Assembly (NCBI RefSeq): GCF_018224885.1 | Contig: NZ_JAGTXB010000001.1 | Span: 434,001 to 498,000, forward strand | Length of the DNA: 64,000 nucleotides | Origin: Chitinophaga hostae | GTDB taxonomy: Bacteria > Bacteroidota > Bacteroidia > Chitinophagales > Chitinophagaceae | Direction: 5' to 3' | In this document: positions 43,818 to 53,686 of the stretch, one piece after another | Position numbering within the stretch: the stretch's first letter is position 1 | Layout: every line of letters begins with the position of its first letter | Position numbers and translations under genes: made by a program | Notes under the pieces: model-generated | Database searches by the model: none | What the model saw: only the letters and a program-made list of their open reading frames with translations | What the model was told of the DNA's origin: nothing

Positions 43818-45002
43818 ATGATCAACAACTTAAAGTCCGGCCGTATTTTATCTATCGATGCATTCCGGGGCATCACTATTCTTGTCATGATTTTTGTCAA
43901 CAGCGTGGCCGGTGTGAGTGGTATTCCGTCGTGGATGCAGCATGCACACGGGAATGAAGACCGGATGACTTTCGTGGATGTGGTATTTCCGGCCTTCCTT
44001 TTTATTGTTGGAATGTCTGTTCCTTTTGCGGTTAACAGCCGGCTGGCAAAGGGCGATTCTTTCTGGAAATTGCAGCAGCATATTATATGGCGCACATTGG
44101 GCTTACTGGTATTGGGTGTTTTTATGGCGAATGCAGAGGAAGTGAATGCAGAGGCAACAGGGATGAATGGCGCTTTATGGGCCTTATTATTTTATGCTAG
44201 CGCAATATTGGTATGGAATGTATATACGTTTCGGCAGCCCTGGATCAGTTGGTGTTTTAAGAGTGCCGGCATTGCAGGCCTGGTAATATTGGGTATAATA
44301 TATCGTGGCGGAGATGGCAGCGAGCGATTAGGACCGCAGTGGTGGGGCATTCTGGGACTTATTGGCTGGGCTTATTTGTATGCATGTATTATTTACCAGT
44401 TGTTCAAAGGGAATGCCGGTGGTATTATGTTAATGATCGCGGTTTGTATTGGATACTACGCTATATGTCAACAACCATCTGTCAGGAACGGCAACTGGAG
44501 CTGGCTGGCCACTCAGCAGCGTAATGCAGCGCATACAGCGATTGTATTATGCGGGATGCTATTAACCTTGTTTTATTTTGATGAAGATATGGGACTGATG
44601 GGCAGTAAACTGGTTTCCCGTGTTACGGGCTTGCTGATCATCATTTTAATTGCCGCATGGCGCTTACGGCCGGCGTATAAAATATCCAAGATCCAGGCAA
44701 CACCCAGCTGGTGCTTGTATAGCGCGGCTATCTGTATAGCCCTGTTTTCTTTTTTATATTTTTTGATAGATGTAAAACATATCAGCAGGTGGACAGCCTT
44801 CTTCCGGCCTGCCGGTTCCAACCCGCTGCTGACGTATATTTTGCCGGACATCGTTTTCTATGGAATGTTGCTGGCGGGGATAGCGCTACCCGCCATACTG
44901 GGGCAGGGTTTGCCAGGTATCGCCTGGTGCGCTTTTTTTGCAGTGATCATGCTCTTCGTGGTAAAGGGATTAAACAAGCTCGGTATTCGCCTTCAACTGT
45001 AA
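43818..45002 (+). CDS. DUF5009/heparan-alpha-glucosaminide N-acetyltransferase-like membrane protein
   Basis: A 394-residue polytopic membrane protein with about ten helices. The start GRILSIDAFRGITILVMIFVN, followed by MTFVDVVFPAFLFIVGMSVPF, is the signature of the DUF5009/HGSNAT-like acyltransferase group, with the R of DAFRG and D of FVDVVFP conserved. It probably transfers an acetyl group to a sugar across the membrane. The C-terminal part (SNPLLTYILPDIVFYGMLLA) also fits. It is divergent from the M13 peptidase. The ATG at 43818 gives a natural start. The acceptor is unknown. Confidence 0.85.
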   Translation: MINNLKSGRILSIDAFRGITILVMIFVNSVAGVSGIPSWMQHAHGNEDRMTFVDVVFPAFLFIVGMSVPFAVNSRLAKGDSFWKLQQHIIWRTLGLLVLGVFMANAEEVNAEATGMNGALWALLFYASAILVWNVYTFRQPWISWCFKSAGIAGLVILGIIYRGGDGSERLGPQWWGILGLIGWAYLYACIIYQLFKGNAGGIMLMIAVCIGYYAICQQPSVRNGNWSWLATQQRNAAHTAIVLCGMLLTLFYFDEDMGLMGSKLVSRVTGLLIIILIAAWRLRPAYKISKIQATPSWCLYSAAICIALFSFLYFLIDVKHISRWTAFFRPAGSNPLLTYILPDIVFYGMLLAGIALPAILGQGLPGIAWCAFFAVIMLFVVKGLNKLGIRLQL

Positions 45003-45158
45003 CAATTCGGAACAGGTCAACGTTTAAGGAACACGTTATGTAGAGATATCTCCACGTGAAATACATCCGTATACTTGTGTATCACAGAGATATGAGGTGG
45101 CATTGCGTTTGCCGCTTTGTGTGCGACGACAACATTTTTTGTCCCAAAAACTTCCCCC

Positions 45159-45416
45159 ATGAAAAAAATTGCTGTTGTATTGGTATTAGCAGGAGTGATT
45201 TTAGCTATCTTAGCACAGTACGCCTTAACCAACGACTGGATGTGGTTTAAAGTATTCCATACCCTCGGGTTTGTCGGCTACATATTTATCATCAGCGGTC
45301 TTGCTTATTTTTCCCTGTGGTTTATTCACTTGCTCTCCCGCGGTGAAAAAAACAGGATAAAACGTTACTATCACCGGCAACAGGATGATTCAGTAGCCAA
45401 TACTGCACAACAGTAA
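45159..45416 (+). CDS. Small two-helix membrane protein
   Basis: An 85-residue protein starting MKKIAVVLVLAGVILAILAQ, with a second membrane segment FVGYIFIISGLAYFSLWFIHLL at about 45-66 and a basic, polar C-terminus (RGEKNRIKRYYHRQQDDS). I do not recognise the family. The ATG at 45159 was chosen over an upstream ATG at 45117 because the leader there is not hydrophobic and looks like untranslated sequence. The next small gene starts 6 bp after its stop. Confidence 0.6.
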   Translation: MKKIAVVLVLAGVILAILAQYALTNDWMWFKVFHTLGFVGYIFIISGLAYFSLWFIHLLSRGEKNRIKRYYHRQQDDSVANTAQQ

Positions 45417-45422
45417 CAATTT

Positions 45423-45671
45423 ATGTCAGATATTTTCACGCTCAAATTTGAATACAAAGGACATCCGCATATTGTGGAGGTGGAAACCGCTCATCAGACT
45501 TATAAAACAGTATACAAAGTGGTAATTGAAGAGCACGAAATTGTATACGAACCTGATGAAGAAGGTTTTGTACGCGCTATCTCCAGCAAACCGATGCATG
45601 ATCATTTAAATACGGTCGACGTAGGTTTACTGCATCATGTAGCAGAGCTGATTGTGCAGCATATTCAATAA
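45423..45671 (+). CDS. Small hypothetical protein, beta-rich
   Basis: An 82-residue acidic protein of unknown function: FTLKFEYKGHPHIVEVET, KVVIEEHEIVYEPDEEGFVR, and a His-rich helical end VGLLHHVAELIVQHIQ. The pattern of strand-strand-helix suggests a small alpha/beta domain. It begins 6 bp after the two-helix membrane protein and is likely co-transcribed. No signal peptide. Confidence 0.6.
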   Translation: MSDIFTLKFEYKGHPHIVEVETAHQTYKTVYKVVIEEHEIVYEPDEEGFVRAISSKPMHDHLNTVDVGLLHHVAELIVQHIQ

Positions 45672-45708
45672 ACAGTTTATCCCGGCTGCTTTTTTGTGCA
45701 GCCGCGGA

Positions 45709-47601
45709 TCATTCTTCCCCTTCCTTTTCTCCCCTGATTTCATCGCGTAACGTTTCCGGGTCCCAGCCCTGACCCTCATCCAGCCAGGTTTTTACACGGT
45801 CGGAAGAAATTAGTTTCTCCATTTCCTCGATACGCTCTTTCATGGAATTGATATATTGTTTTTTGTCATCGCGCAAAGCGGATAAGCCTTTCAGCGTTCG
45901 CTCATCCTGCCGGAAGAAAGTACGGGCTGCCCGCTCGCTATGGTAAGCCCGTTGGCCCAGCATGCGTAAAGCGTCAACGCCTACCCGAAGGGAGGTGTCT
46001 ACCGTTTCCCGGTAAATATGCAATACGCCCAGGTCCATCAGCTCAAAAGTATCTTCATTATTTTCTGCTCTCACCAACAGCTGCAGATGAGGAAAATAGC
46101 GCTGCGCCATCTTCACAATGTCCCGCGTTTGCTCCGGGTGATCTGTGGCAATAATCAGCATTTTGGCATCGGCTGCACCGGCAGCTGCCAGTAAATCATA
46201 CCGCGAAGCATCTCCATAATATACTTTTATGCCCAGGTTATGTAAGGCATCTACCCGGTCAGAATCCAGGTCCAGGATAGTGGCATGGATGCCGTTTGCC
46301 CGCAGGAAACGGCCCGTCATACTACCAAAGCGGCCAAAGCCGGCAATAATAACCTGGTTCTTTTCATTGATCTGATCAGCCTCCCGTTCAGTACTTACCT
46401 CCGATCGCGTAAAATAGGGCTGTATCACTTTTTCATACAGCAACATGATCAACGGGGTAAGCGCCATGCTGATGGCTACAACGGCTGTCATCATCGCCGT
46501 CATTTCGTCGCTCATCAGATGTGTTTGACTGGTAAAGGATAACAGCACAAAGGCGAATTCTCCGATGTCCGCCAGGGCAAAGGCAAATAACAGGTTCTGA
46601 TCTGTATTTAGTTTAAATATTTTCCCGAGAAGTAATAATACTATTCCTTTCAATGTCATGATGCCCAACACGAGACCAAGTATTAGCCAGGGCTGCGCGA
46701 ATATCAACCTGAAATCTATAGATGCGCCTACCGCTATAAAAAATAAACCCAGCAGCAAACCCTTGAATGGCTCAATATCACTTTCCAGCTCATGCCGGTA
46801 TTCACTGTTGGCCAGCACTACCCCGCCCAGAAACGCACCCAGTGCGGAGCTTAGCCCAACAAGGTTCATCAGTACGGCGATAGCCACTACCATCAGCAAG
46901 GCGGTGGCAGTAAACAATTCCCTTACCCTGGTGCGGGCTATGATCCGCATCAGCGGCCGCACAAGATACCTGCCGGCAATTATAATAACGGCTACAGCGC
47001 CTAATACCACGAGCGTTTGCCCCCAGCCAGGCAGGTTGTCGCGGAGCGAATGCGTATGGGCAGCTGTATCAGGCGCAGCATTACCTGCCAGCAATGGAAA
47101 TATCGCCAGCATCGGGATCACCGCAATATCCTGGAACAACAATACGGAGAAAGCACTCTGACCCGCAGCCGTACCCATCCAGCCCTTTTCATTCAAGGTT
47201 TGTAACACAATGGCCGTGGAAGATAACGACAAAATCATCCCCAGCGCAAGCGACGTATTCAGCGGCTGCCCTATCAGTAAGGCGATACCGGCTATCGCTG
47301 CCGAACTTAATATCACCTGCAGCCCCCCTAAACCCAGGATGGACGCGCGTAATCGCCATAACAACGCGGGCTCAAGCTCAATACCTATCAGGAATAACAT
47401 CATCACCACCCCGAATTCGGCAAAGTGCATAATGTCTTCTCCTTCTCTGCCTATAAAACCCAACAACGAGGGACCTATTATAATACCTGCTATCAGGTAA
47501 CCCAACACCGCGCCCAGGCCCATCTTTTTGGCAATAGGTACAAATACAATGGCTGCCGCCAGGTATACCATCGACTGAAATAATAATGAGTGCTGATCCA
47601 T
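45709..47601 (-). CDS. CPA2-family monovalent cation:proton antiporter (KefB/C-like)
   Basis: A 630-residue antiporter. About twelve membrane helices fill the first ~390 residues, starting FVPIAKKMGLGAVLGYLIAGIIIGP. The cytoplasmic RCK/TrkA-N domain follows, with the Rossmann motif VIIAGFGRFGSMTGRF (about 415) and VYYGDASRYDLLAAAGA. The C-terminus is charged. It exports K+ or Na+ in exchange for protons and is gated by nucleotide and perhaps glutathione adducts in Kef proteins. The KefF-like oxidoreductase gene ends 1 bp upstream, matching the KefC-KefF pairing in other bacteria. Confidence 0.93.
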   Translation of the reverse strand: MDQHSLLFQSMVYLAAAIVFVPIAKKMGLGAVLGYLIAGIIIGPSLLGFIGREGEDIMHFAEFGVVMMLFLIGIELEPALLWRLRASILGLGGLQVILSSAAIAGIALLIGQPLNTSLALGMILSLSSTAIVLQTLNEKGWMGTAAGQSAFSVLLFQDIAVIPMLAIFPLLAGNAAPDTAAHTHSLRDNLPGWGQTLVVLGAVAVIIIAGRYLVRPLMRIIARTRVRELFTATALLMVVAIAVLMNLVGLSSALGAFLGGVVLANSEYRHELESDIEPFKGLLLGLFFIAVGASIDFRLIFAQPWLILGLVLGIMTLKGIVLLLLGKIFKLNTDQNLLFAFALADIGEFAFVLLSFTSQTHLMSDEMTAMMTAVVAISMALTPLIMLLYEKVIQPYFTRSEVSTEREADQINEKNQVIIAGFGRFGSMTGRFLRANGIHATILDLDSDRVDALHNLGIKVYYGDASRYDLLAAAGAADAKMLIIATDHPEQTRDIVKMAQRYFPHLQLLVRAENNEDTFELMDLGVLHIYRETVDTSLRVGVDALRMLGQRAYHSERAARTFFRQDERTLKGLSALRDDKKQYINSMKERIEEMEKLISSDRVKTWLDEGQGWDPETLRDEIRGEKEGEE

Positions 47602-47602
47602 A

Positions 47603-48208
47603 TTAACGCGTTTGTGCGGGAAGTTGAAGTATTTGATTCAGGTAATTAAGACCGGGTAACGGCGTCAGGTCGAATTTTTCGCCACGAAGGCGCTCCAGTA
47701 CCTGCCCCAGTTGTGCGGCATCTTCTTTTATATCGGATGTGTCTTCCCGGTGTACACCATAAAGCACAAAAGGCGCTACATAGTGCATGTTACACAGCTT
47801 GGCCGTTTGCAGAAAAGGCAGCAAAAACTCATGCACCGTATGACCATGATGTCCATCTGGTTGGTACGAATGCTCCGCCCCGCCGGCACTGATAATATTG
47901 CCAAAATATTTTCCCTGTAAGGCCTTGCCTGTATGGCCATAAGCCCAGCCATGTTCCAGTACGAGGTCCAGCCATTGTTTTACCATCGCCGGCGCACTGT
48001 ACCAGTAAAAAGGATGCTGCATAAATATAATATCGTGCTGTTCAAGCAGCTTCTGCTCACGGGCTACGTCTATATCGAGGTCGGGATATTGCTCGTACAG
48101 GTCATTCAGCGTAATACCGGGAATATTTTTAATGATACGCAGCAACTGTGCATGCACCCTGGATTTTTCCAGGGCAGGATGAGCAAAATTTATCAGGACT
48201 CTGGCCAT
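47603..48208 (-). CDS. KefF-like NAD(P)H:quinone oxidoreductase (flavodoxin fold)
   Basis: A 201-residue flavodoxin-like reductase: MARVLINFAHPALEKSRVHA forms the FMN/FAD phosphate loop, IIFMQHPFYWYSAPAMVKQW is the KefF/MdaB signature, and GGAEHSYQPDGHHGHTVHEF binds the flavin. In E. coli the homologous KefF activates the KefC antiporter during electrophile stress; the adjacent antiporter gene supports the same role here. The two genes are separated by 1 bp. It is 65 bp downstream of the ClC channel on the same strand. Confidence 0.92.
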   Translation of the reverse strand: MARVLINFAHPALEKSRVHAQLLRIIKNIPGITLNDLYEQYPDLDIDVAREQKLLEQHDIIFMQHPFYWYSAPAMVKQWLDLVLEHGWAYGHTGKALQGKYFGNIISAGGAEHSYQPDGHHGHTVHEFLLPFLQTAKLCNMHYVAPFVLYGVHREDTSDIKEDAAQLGQVLERLRGEKFDLTPLPGLNYLNQILQLPAQTR

Positions 48209-48273
48209 TGAACATTGGTATTTGATAATAAAAATAGGCCATTCGCGGCAACAAATATTTTGTGGAAGAAAGC

Positions 48274-50124
48274 CTACCCTTCCGAATACTCCTGTAATAA
48301 CAGCCGGTATTTATTGAGAATACTTGATTTGGAGATAAAGCCCACCAGGCGCTTATCCTGTACCACGGGCAGATTCCAGGCATTTACTTCATCAAATTTT
48401 TTGATTACAAGGTTGATATTATCTTTCAGACCAACCACCGCCGGCGGCGCCTGCATAAGTTTTTTAACAGTAATGGTATCGTATAATTCGGGGCTGAACA
48501 TAATGGGCCGGATATTATCCAGCGTAATAATACCTTCAAATAATCCTTGTTTGTTGATGACGGCTATAATATTCCGGCTGCCCTCTTTTACCAGTTCAAT
48601 CACCTGTCGCAAGGTGGCGTCAATACTGATCTGTTGTATATCCTTTTCTACCAGGTCATCCATTTTCAACAGCAGCAATATGTTGCTGTCATGAGCCTTC
48701 GTAAATACTTTGCCGTCTTTTGCCAGTTCTTTGATTTCCGGTGAGATGGGAGAAAACCACTTTGCCATCAAAAAGGAGATCGTGGAAACAATCATCAGCG
48801 GAATAAAAAGATCATATCCCGAGCTGGATTCGGCTATCAGGAAGATAGCGGTAAGCGGCGCATACATGACCCCGGCCATTACCCCGGCCATGCCTACAAT
48901 AACGAGGTTGGTAACAGGAATATCTGTTAACCCCATCTGCTGGCAAAGCATAGCATAAAAGAATCCAAGAAATCCGCCTGCAAAAAGCGAAGGGGCAAAG
49001 TTCCCGCCATTACCGCCACTTTGTATAGTCACAGATGCCGCCAACGCCTTCAGCAGGCAAACACAACCTGTAAATACCACCAGCATCCAGCTTTGTATGG
49101 GCAGGTACCGGAAGAAACTGTTTTGCAGGATGGCTTCGCCATTTCCTGAAGCCAGTGATTTTACACTGGAATACCCTTCTCCAAACAAAGGCGGCAATGC
49201 CACGCAAAGTGCCGATACCAGGACGCCTCCCAGGATGGCGCGCTGCAGCGCCGACCATTTGAGATGATGGAAAAAATGCTCGATCTTCTGGGAAATAACA
49301 ACATAGTAGCGTGCATAAAATCCACTGAGGATGCCCAGCGCTATATAGTAAGGCACATTATGATAGTTGAAGGCAACGCGCGATTCAAAATGAAACAATG
49401 CCTCTTCCTGTAAAATGATTTTGGAAAGCAAACTGCCGCAAACCGCAGCTACTACTAGTGGCATGAAATCAGAAAATACCACGCCCGTCAGTAATATCTC
49501 AAAGGCAAACATCATCCCGGCAATGGGTGCATTAAACGCAGCAGCAATGCCGGCAGTAGCGCCTGCCGCCAGCAACAGGGTTCGTTCTTTGTATCCAAGG
49601 TGATAGGTACGCGCATAGTTGGAACCCAGCGCAGCCCCGGTCACGGCAATAGGGCTTTCCAATCCGGCCGATCCGCCCAAACCTACGGTGATGGCACTTT
49701 GAAGTATCTGTGAATACATTTTCACAGGTGGAATAAGACTGGAATTCCGGGCAATTTCATGCAATATGGCAGGAATTCCTTTTCTCGACTGTCCCTTAAA
49801 AAACCAGATGACTATCAGCGTTGTCAGCACAATTCCCAGGAAAGGAAATAACACGTAAAAAATTACCTGGGTGCTGAAATGTACTTTATAAGTAATAACA
49901 TAGTGGATATAATGAACCAGGCTTTTTAAAATCACACCAGCCAAACCAGCCGTGCATCCGACCAATATGCCTGACAACAACAGAAATTGCTGGCGGTTCA
50001 TTTTGCTGTGCAACCAATGTAAAATTACTTCATAGCTCTTGGCACGCCTTAAACTGTACTGTTCGAAGTCCTTTTTAAATCGAAAAAAGCTATGGTGTTT
50101 CCGGAGGCGGGTAAAATGACGCAT
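48274..50124 (-). CDS. ClC-family chloride channel/antiporter with CBS domains
   Basis: A 616-residue ClC protein. The pore motifs are GSAGLESPIAVTGAALGS, with E in GLESP as gating glutamate (about 164), GGNGGNFAPSLFAGGFLG (about 370), and MAGVMYAPLTAIFLIAE (about 415). The last ~150 residues form two CBS domains that bind nucleotides (ISIDATLRQVIELVKEGSRN and NLVIKKFDEVNAWNLPVVQD). It may work as a Cl-/H+ exchanger with the neighbouring cation antiporter. It lies between the transglutaminase-like gene (16 bp upstream) and the KefF-like gene. Ion selectivity is not predictable from sequence. Confidence 0.93.
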   Translation of the reverse strand: MRHFTRLRKHHSFFRFKKDFEQYSLRRAKSYEVILHWLHSKMNRQQFLLLSGILVGCTAGLAGVILKSLVHYIHYVITYKVHFSTQVIFYVLFPFLGIVLTTLIVIWFFKGQSRKGIPAILHEIARNSSLIPPVKMYSQILQSAITVGLGGSAGLESPIAVTGAALGSNYARTYHLGYKERTLLLAAGATAGIAAAFNAPIAGMMFAFEILLTGVVFSDFMPLVVAAVCGSLLSKIILQEEALFHFESRVAFNYHNVPYYIALGILSGFYARYYVVISQKIEHFFHHLKWSALQRAILGGVLVSALCVALPPLFGEGYSSVKSLASGNGEAILQNSFFRYLPIQSWMLVVFTGCVCLLKALAASVTIQSGGNGGNFAPSLFAGGFLGFFYAMLCQQMGLTDIPVTNLVIVGMAGVMAGVMYAPLTAIFLIAESSSGYDLFIPLMIVSTISFLMAKWFSPISPEIKELAKDGKVFTKAHDSNILLLLKMDDLVEKDIQQISIDATLRQVIELVKEGSRNIIAVINKQGLFEGIITLDNIRPIMFSPELYDTITVKKLMQAPPAVVGLKDNINLVIKKFDEVNAWNLPVVQDKRLVGFISKSSILNKYRLLLQEYSEG

Positions 50125-50140
50125 GCGGCAAATTTAAGGA

Positions 50141-51049
50141 TCAGAGCTCAATCAGCGCGTAAACTTTATCATTCATATATGGTCCGCCCGGGTGACGCGC
50201 GGAATAATCCAGGTTGATCCAGTACTCCCCCTTCAGCTCGTGATAATATATTTCCTTTACCACTGGCCTGGGGAAAAGCGTAATGATGGCTTGTTTCATG
50301 ATTTCGAAATCATCCCGGTCACCGCAATAAAGCTCCGGGTAGGCATGTCCTTTAATCAATACAATACGGCAGCGGGCGCCGATCGACTGCAAACAGGAAG
50401 TCATCAATATGGAATGGTCGTCACAGTCGCCACCTAATCCATTTTGTATGGTTTCCTGCGGGGTGGCAAAATATTCATCACGCCGGGAGTCGAGCACATA
50501 TTTAAAATGGCTGTTGATAAAACGGAACAGGGAAAGGAAGCGGGTTATTTTTCCGTATTTATAGAAATATTCGTCATAATAATCAAGCGAGTGTTTTACA
50601 GAGAAGTTACGGACTACCGAATCCTGGAAGTTGATTTTTTCCCGCATGCCCCTTACGGTTTTATCCCGGTAACTCTCTACCCTTCTGGGATACAGGCTGA
50701 GGATATCCAGTTGCTTGCTGTCTTTGGCGCCCAGGTTGCCCTGCACCATTCCTTTGTAGTCAATCAATACATTATTGAAAGTATAGCTGTCGGTATATTT
50801 ATTAAATACCATGACCCCGCATACCAGCAGGAAGACAGGAATGATCAGCGGCCGGAAAATCCAACGGAACAAATACACCACGCAAAAGCTCACGACCACA
50901 GCCAACAGCAGGTCGATATGCCAGCCATTGGCAACCAACGTAGGAACAAAGTGGTTGATGTATGGAGCGAGCAGTAGTAATGTTAACAAACTCAATAAGT
51001 TGAGTAGTATTAACTGTACCCTTGTGTATTTGCTTTCGTCAATAGCCAT
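50141..51049 (-). CDS. Membrane-anchored transglutaminase-like protein
   Basis: A 302-residue protein with N-terminal membrane helices (VQLILLNLLSLLTLLLLAPY and WHIDLLLAVVVSFCVVYLF) and a C-terminal transglutaminase-like domain of the papain fold. GLGGDCDDHSILMTSCLQSIGA carries the Cys and Asp (the D-C-D-D-H segment), and HAYPELYCGDRDDF supplies the His region. These proteins are probably peptidases rather than cross-linkers. The ATG at 51049 was chosen because the TTG at 51061 adds only four codons. It is 33 bp downstream of the NACHT gene and 16 bp upstream of the ClC gene, so all may be one operon. Confidence 0.82.
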   Translation of the reverse strand: MAIDESKYTRVQLILLNLLSLLTLLLLAPYINHFVPTLVANGWHIDLLLAVVVSFCVVYLFRWIFRPLIIPVFLLVCGVMVFNKYTDSYTFNNVLIDYKGMVQGNLGAKDSKQLDILSLYPRRVESYRDKTVRGMREKINFQDSVVRNFSVKHSLDYYDEYFYKYGKITRFLSLFRFINSHFKYVLDSRRDEYFATPQETIQNGLGGDCDDHSILMTSCLQSIGARCRIVLIKGHAYPELYCGDRDDFEIMKQAIITLFPRPVVKEIYYHELKGEYWINLDYSARHPGGPYMNDKVYALIEL

Positions 51050-51082
51050 TATGCTACGCAATAAAGCAAAATTATGCCATAA

Positions 51083-53686
51083 TCAACGGGCAAAATTTGA
51101 AACTGCCTGTTTAAAAGAGGTGCTTTTCCTGATGAGTTCTATCTGCAGTACAGTATCATTTTTTTGTTTGTCCATCTGCAACTGTTGATAGATCTTATTC
51201 AATAAACCAAAATTCATCAGCGCCAATACCTTGAAATCCAGCTTCTGCGCATTTTCTACGGCTGTTTCCGCAGTACGGATGGCCTTATTGAATTCGTGTT
51301 CATTAAAATACACCCCGGCATACAGCAGCTTTTGCAGGGACTCCAGGTATTTTCCGCCAAAATAGTCAGCAGAATATTTCTTGATTACCTGGTCGGTATG
51401 CCTGCAAATTCGTGCAGCCGATGCCGTTTGACCCAGGCCAAGGTAGGCCTGTGCCTGCCAGCAGAGCAGCATTAAACGGAGGGAGTCTGTTTTACGATGT
51501 TGTAAGGAAGGATATGTTTCAAAAATACGGGTGGTAAAATTGAGCAGGCTTTCATTGTCTTCCAGCAGGGTAAATACAATACCCATGTTGCGGAATACAA
51601 TTTCCTGTGGTTCTGAAATGGGTTTTTTCCCACCTTTGTTACCGGTCCAGTAACGGAAATAATTGTAGATTTTTTCCCTGATATCTTCATTTACAATACC
51701 AAACTTGAGAAATTCATAGATAAACAGTTGGATTTCATAAGGTGTAACCCACAGTTCATCTTCAAATTCGTCAGCGGTATATATTTTTTTAATATTGTTT
51801 AGTTCTACCTCGCACTGTTCCGCATCCAGCTGGAGCAGGGCCATGGTGAAGAGTTTACTCCTGATTTTTAATTTATCTTCCCGGGCTTCTGCCAGGCCCA
51901 GCAGTGCCGTTAGTACCTTTCGTTTTCTGAAATGGATAAATTCATCGCTGATAAAAGGACCAATCGGATTCTTTTTGAAGAAGCCTGCCGGGAAGATGGA
52001 TTTAAGTTCACCGTGATTATTGCCGTCGTGCTGGTAATGTAATACCAGGTACTCCAGCAGGTGTGATTTTTCTATATTGGATAGTGGTAAATGCAGCATT
52101 TTAATGATGCCATCTATCTGCGCATGATTGATCGCATAACGGAGCAGCCATCTGAACACGCCTATGCGGTATGGCGACTGTGGCAGGTGATCCAGTATGG
52201 CCATCAGCAATGGTTCGTTTATTTCCTGGCCATTCTGTTTCAGGTAATGCATGGCCACAAAATATTCGAGCAGCATGGTATGGGCAAAGCGCACTTTTAC
52301 ATTGAACATGATCTCCTGGCTCAGGTTCTCTTCCACCAATATATTATCTGCCAGTAATTCCTTGTAGGCAGGGAACAGATCGGCATTCTGGGCGAGTAAC
52401 AGGTTTTTATCCGTATAAATACCTGTTCTGCCAAGATCCAGCAGGGTCAGTAATTTTTCAATGATTTTTATTTTGAAAGAATTGCTTTGCGAGTTGAATA
52501 CCCGGTTTTGAATAAAGCGGGAAACAATTTCAAATAAGCTGAGGTGTTCATCAACAAATGTTTGATCGGGTCCGCTGTTCAACTGGCAAAACAGTTGCAG
52601 GTAGTAGGGATACCGCAGCTTCTGCAGGAAGCTTTCCGAAAACAACCGTACAGTTGCCGGATCAAACTGATGGTTATATAATATGGACTTCACTTCCTGT
52701 TCTGCCAGCTGGGGCATGTTAATATTGGTTTCCTCATCCATTTCGGCACCGAGGTACCAATACCGGCGGAAGGCCGGATATTGCTGGGAGTGCTGGAATA
52801 TTTCAGCCCAGGTGCTGCTCCTGATAGAAAGGATCACTTTCACCCAGGGGTAAAGGTCATTGGAATATACAAAGTCTTCCAGCTTTGAGTAAAGTACCCG
52901 TAGCTTTTCACCGGCTACGGCGATTTCATCAAAACCGTCTATTATTAATATAAGGCGTCCGCCTTTTTTATCGAAGTGACTGGAAAAATATTCACGGAAA
53001 TTTTCGCCATTACCCAGGTTCATCTGGTTGTCGAGCCAGGTAGAGAGCGAGAAGCCTTTTAATAACAGGCTTCCGGCGGCATGCGCGTGAATAAACCAGC
53101 AAACATCCTGCTTATAACGCGCATCTTTTCCAAACCAGCAGTGTTCTGCCATGTGTACAAGCGACAGCGATTTGCCCCAGCCGGAAGGTGCAATTAAAGC
53201 GGTAGCCGCATAGTCGCTTTCCAGGAACTTTTCGATATGTGCGTTACAGAATGGCCGGTGAACGGTGTACGGGAAGGCAATACCAGACCGGTTTTTAAGG
53301 GTGACCATGGTATAATGGGAAACGGCATCTGCCTTGGTTTTCAGGTCAGTCCATTTGCTCATATCAAACGCAGGCATCGTGTTGGTCTCAGTAAGAGACC
53401 TCGGATCTGTGTTCAGCAGTCTGTAATGATGTTGCTGAAAATCCTCCCAATCCTTATACTGGCAATACTGCGAAAGTGTGTTCAGCGTGTATCTGGAGAA
53501 GCTGTGTTGAGCTACAGCAAATCCAAACACCCTTTTGAGCGTAGTTTCGCTCACCAGTTTCGTGGTGTCATCCAATATGGACTGAGAGAGATGTTTGCAA
53601 TCTCCTGGTAACATGACTTCAACACCGAACCTGCGTAGAACTTCATTCTGCAGGGTCATGATAAAGTCATAGGATAGATCAATCAT
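51083..53686 (-). CDS. NACHT-type STAND NTPase with TPR-like C-terminus
   Basis: An 867-residue STAND NTPase. The N-terminal ~100 residues (from MIDLSYDFIMTLQNEVLRRF) form a helical domain with TTLKRVFGFAVAQHSFSRYT. The NACHT core has Walker A LIAPSGWGKSLSLVHMAE near 163-180 and Walker B GRLILIIDGFDEIAVAGE near 255-272. A winged-helix/linker region follows, and the C-terminal 250 residues have TPR-like helices (LGLGQTASAARICRH; VYFNEHEFNKAIRTAETAVENA). NACHT NTPases often sense phage or stress signals and signal by oligomerising, but no effector domain is visible here. The ATG at 53686 was preferred to a TTG at 53695. Confidence 0.8.
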   Translation of the reverse strand: MIDLSYDFIMTLQNEVLRRFGVEVMLPGDCKHLSQSILDDTTKLVSETTLKRVFGFAVAQHSFSRYTLNTLSQYCQYKDWEDFQQHHYRLLNTDPRSLTETNTMPAFDMSKWTDLKTKADAVSHYTMVTLKNRSGIAFPYTVHRPFCNAHIEKFLESDYAATALIAPSGWGKSLSLVHMAEHCWFGKDARYKQDVCWFIHAHAAGSLLLKGFSLSTWLDNQMNLGNGENFREYFSSHFDKKGGRLILIIDGFDEIAVAGEKLRVLYSKLEDFVYSNDLYPWVKVILSIRSSTWAEIFQHSQQYPAFRRYWYLGAEMDEETNINMPQLAEQEVKSILYNHQFDPATVRLFSESFLQKLRYPYYLQLFCQLNSGPDQTFVDEHLSLFEIVSRFIQNRVFNSQSNSFKIKIIEKLLTLLDLGRTGIYTDKNLLLAQNADLFPAYKELLADNILVEENLSQEIMFNVKVRFAHTMLLEYFVAMHYLKQNGQEINEPLLMAILDHLPQSPYRIGVFRWLLRYAINHAQIDGIIKMLHLPLSNIEKSHLLEYLVLHYQHDGNNHGELKSIFPAGFFKKNPIGPFISDEFIHFRKRKVLTALLGLAEAREDKLKIRSKLFTMALLQLDAEQCEVELNNIKKIYTADEFEDELWVTPYEIQLFIYEFLKFGIVNEDIREKIYNYFRYWTGNKGGKKPISEPQEIVFRNMGIVFTLLEDNESLLNFTTRIFETYPSLQHRKTDSLRLMLLCWQAQAYLGLGQTASAARICRHTDQVIKKYSADYFGGKYLESLQKLLYAGVYFNEHEFNKAIRTAETAVENAQKLDFKVLALMNFGLLNKIYQQLQMDKQKNDTVLQIELIRKSTSFKQAVSNFAR

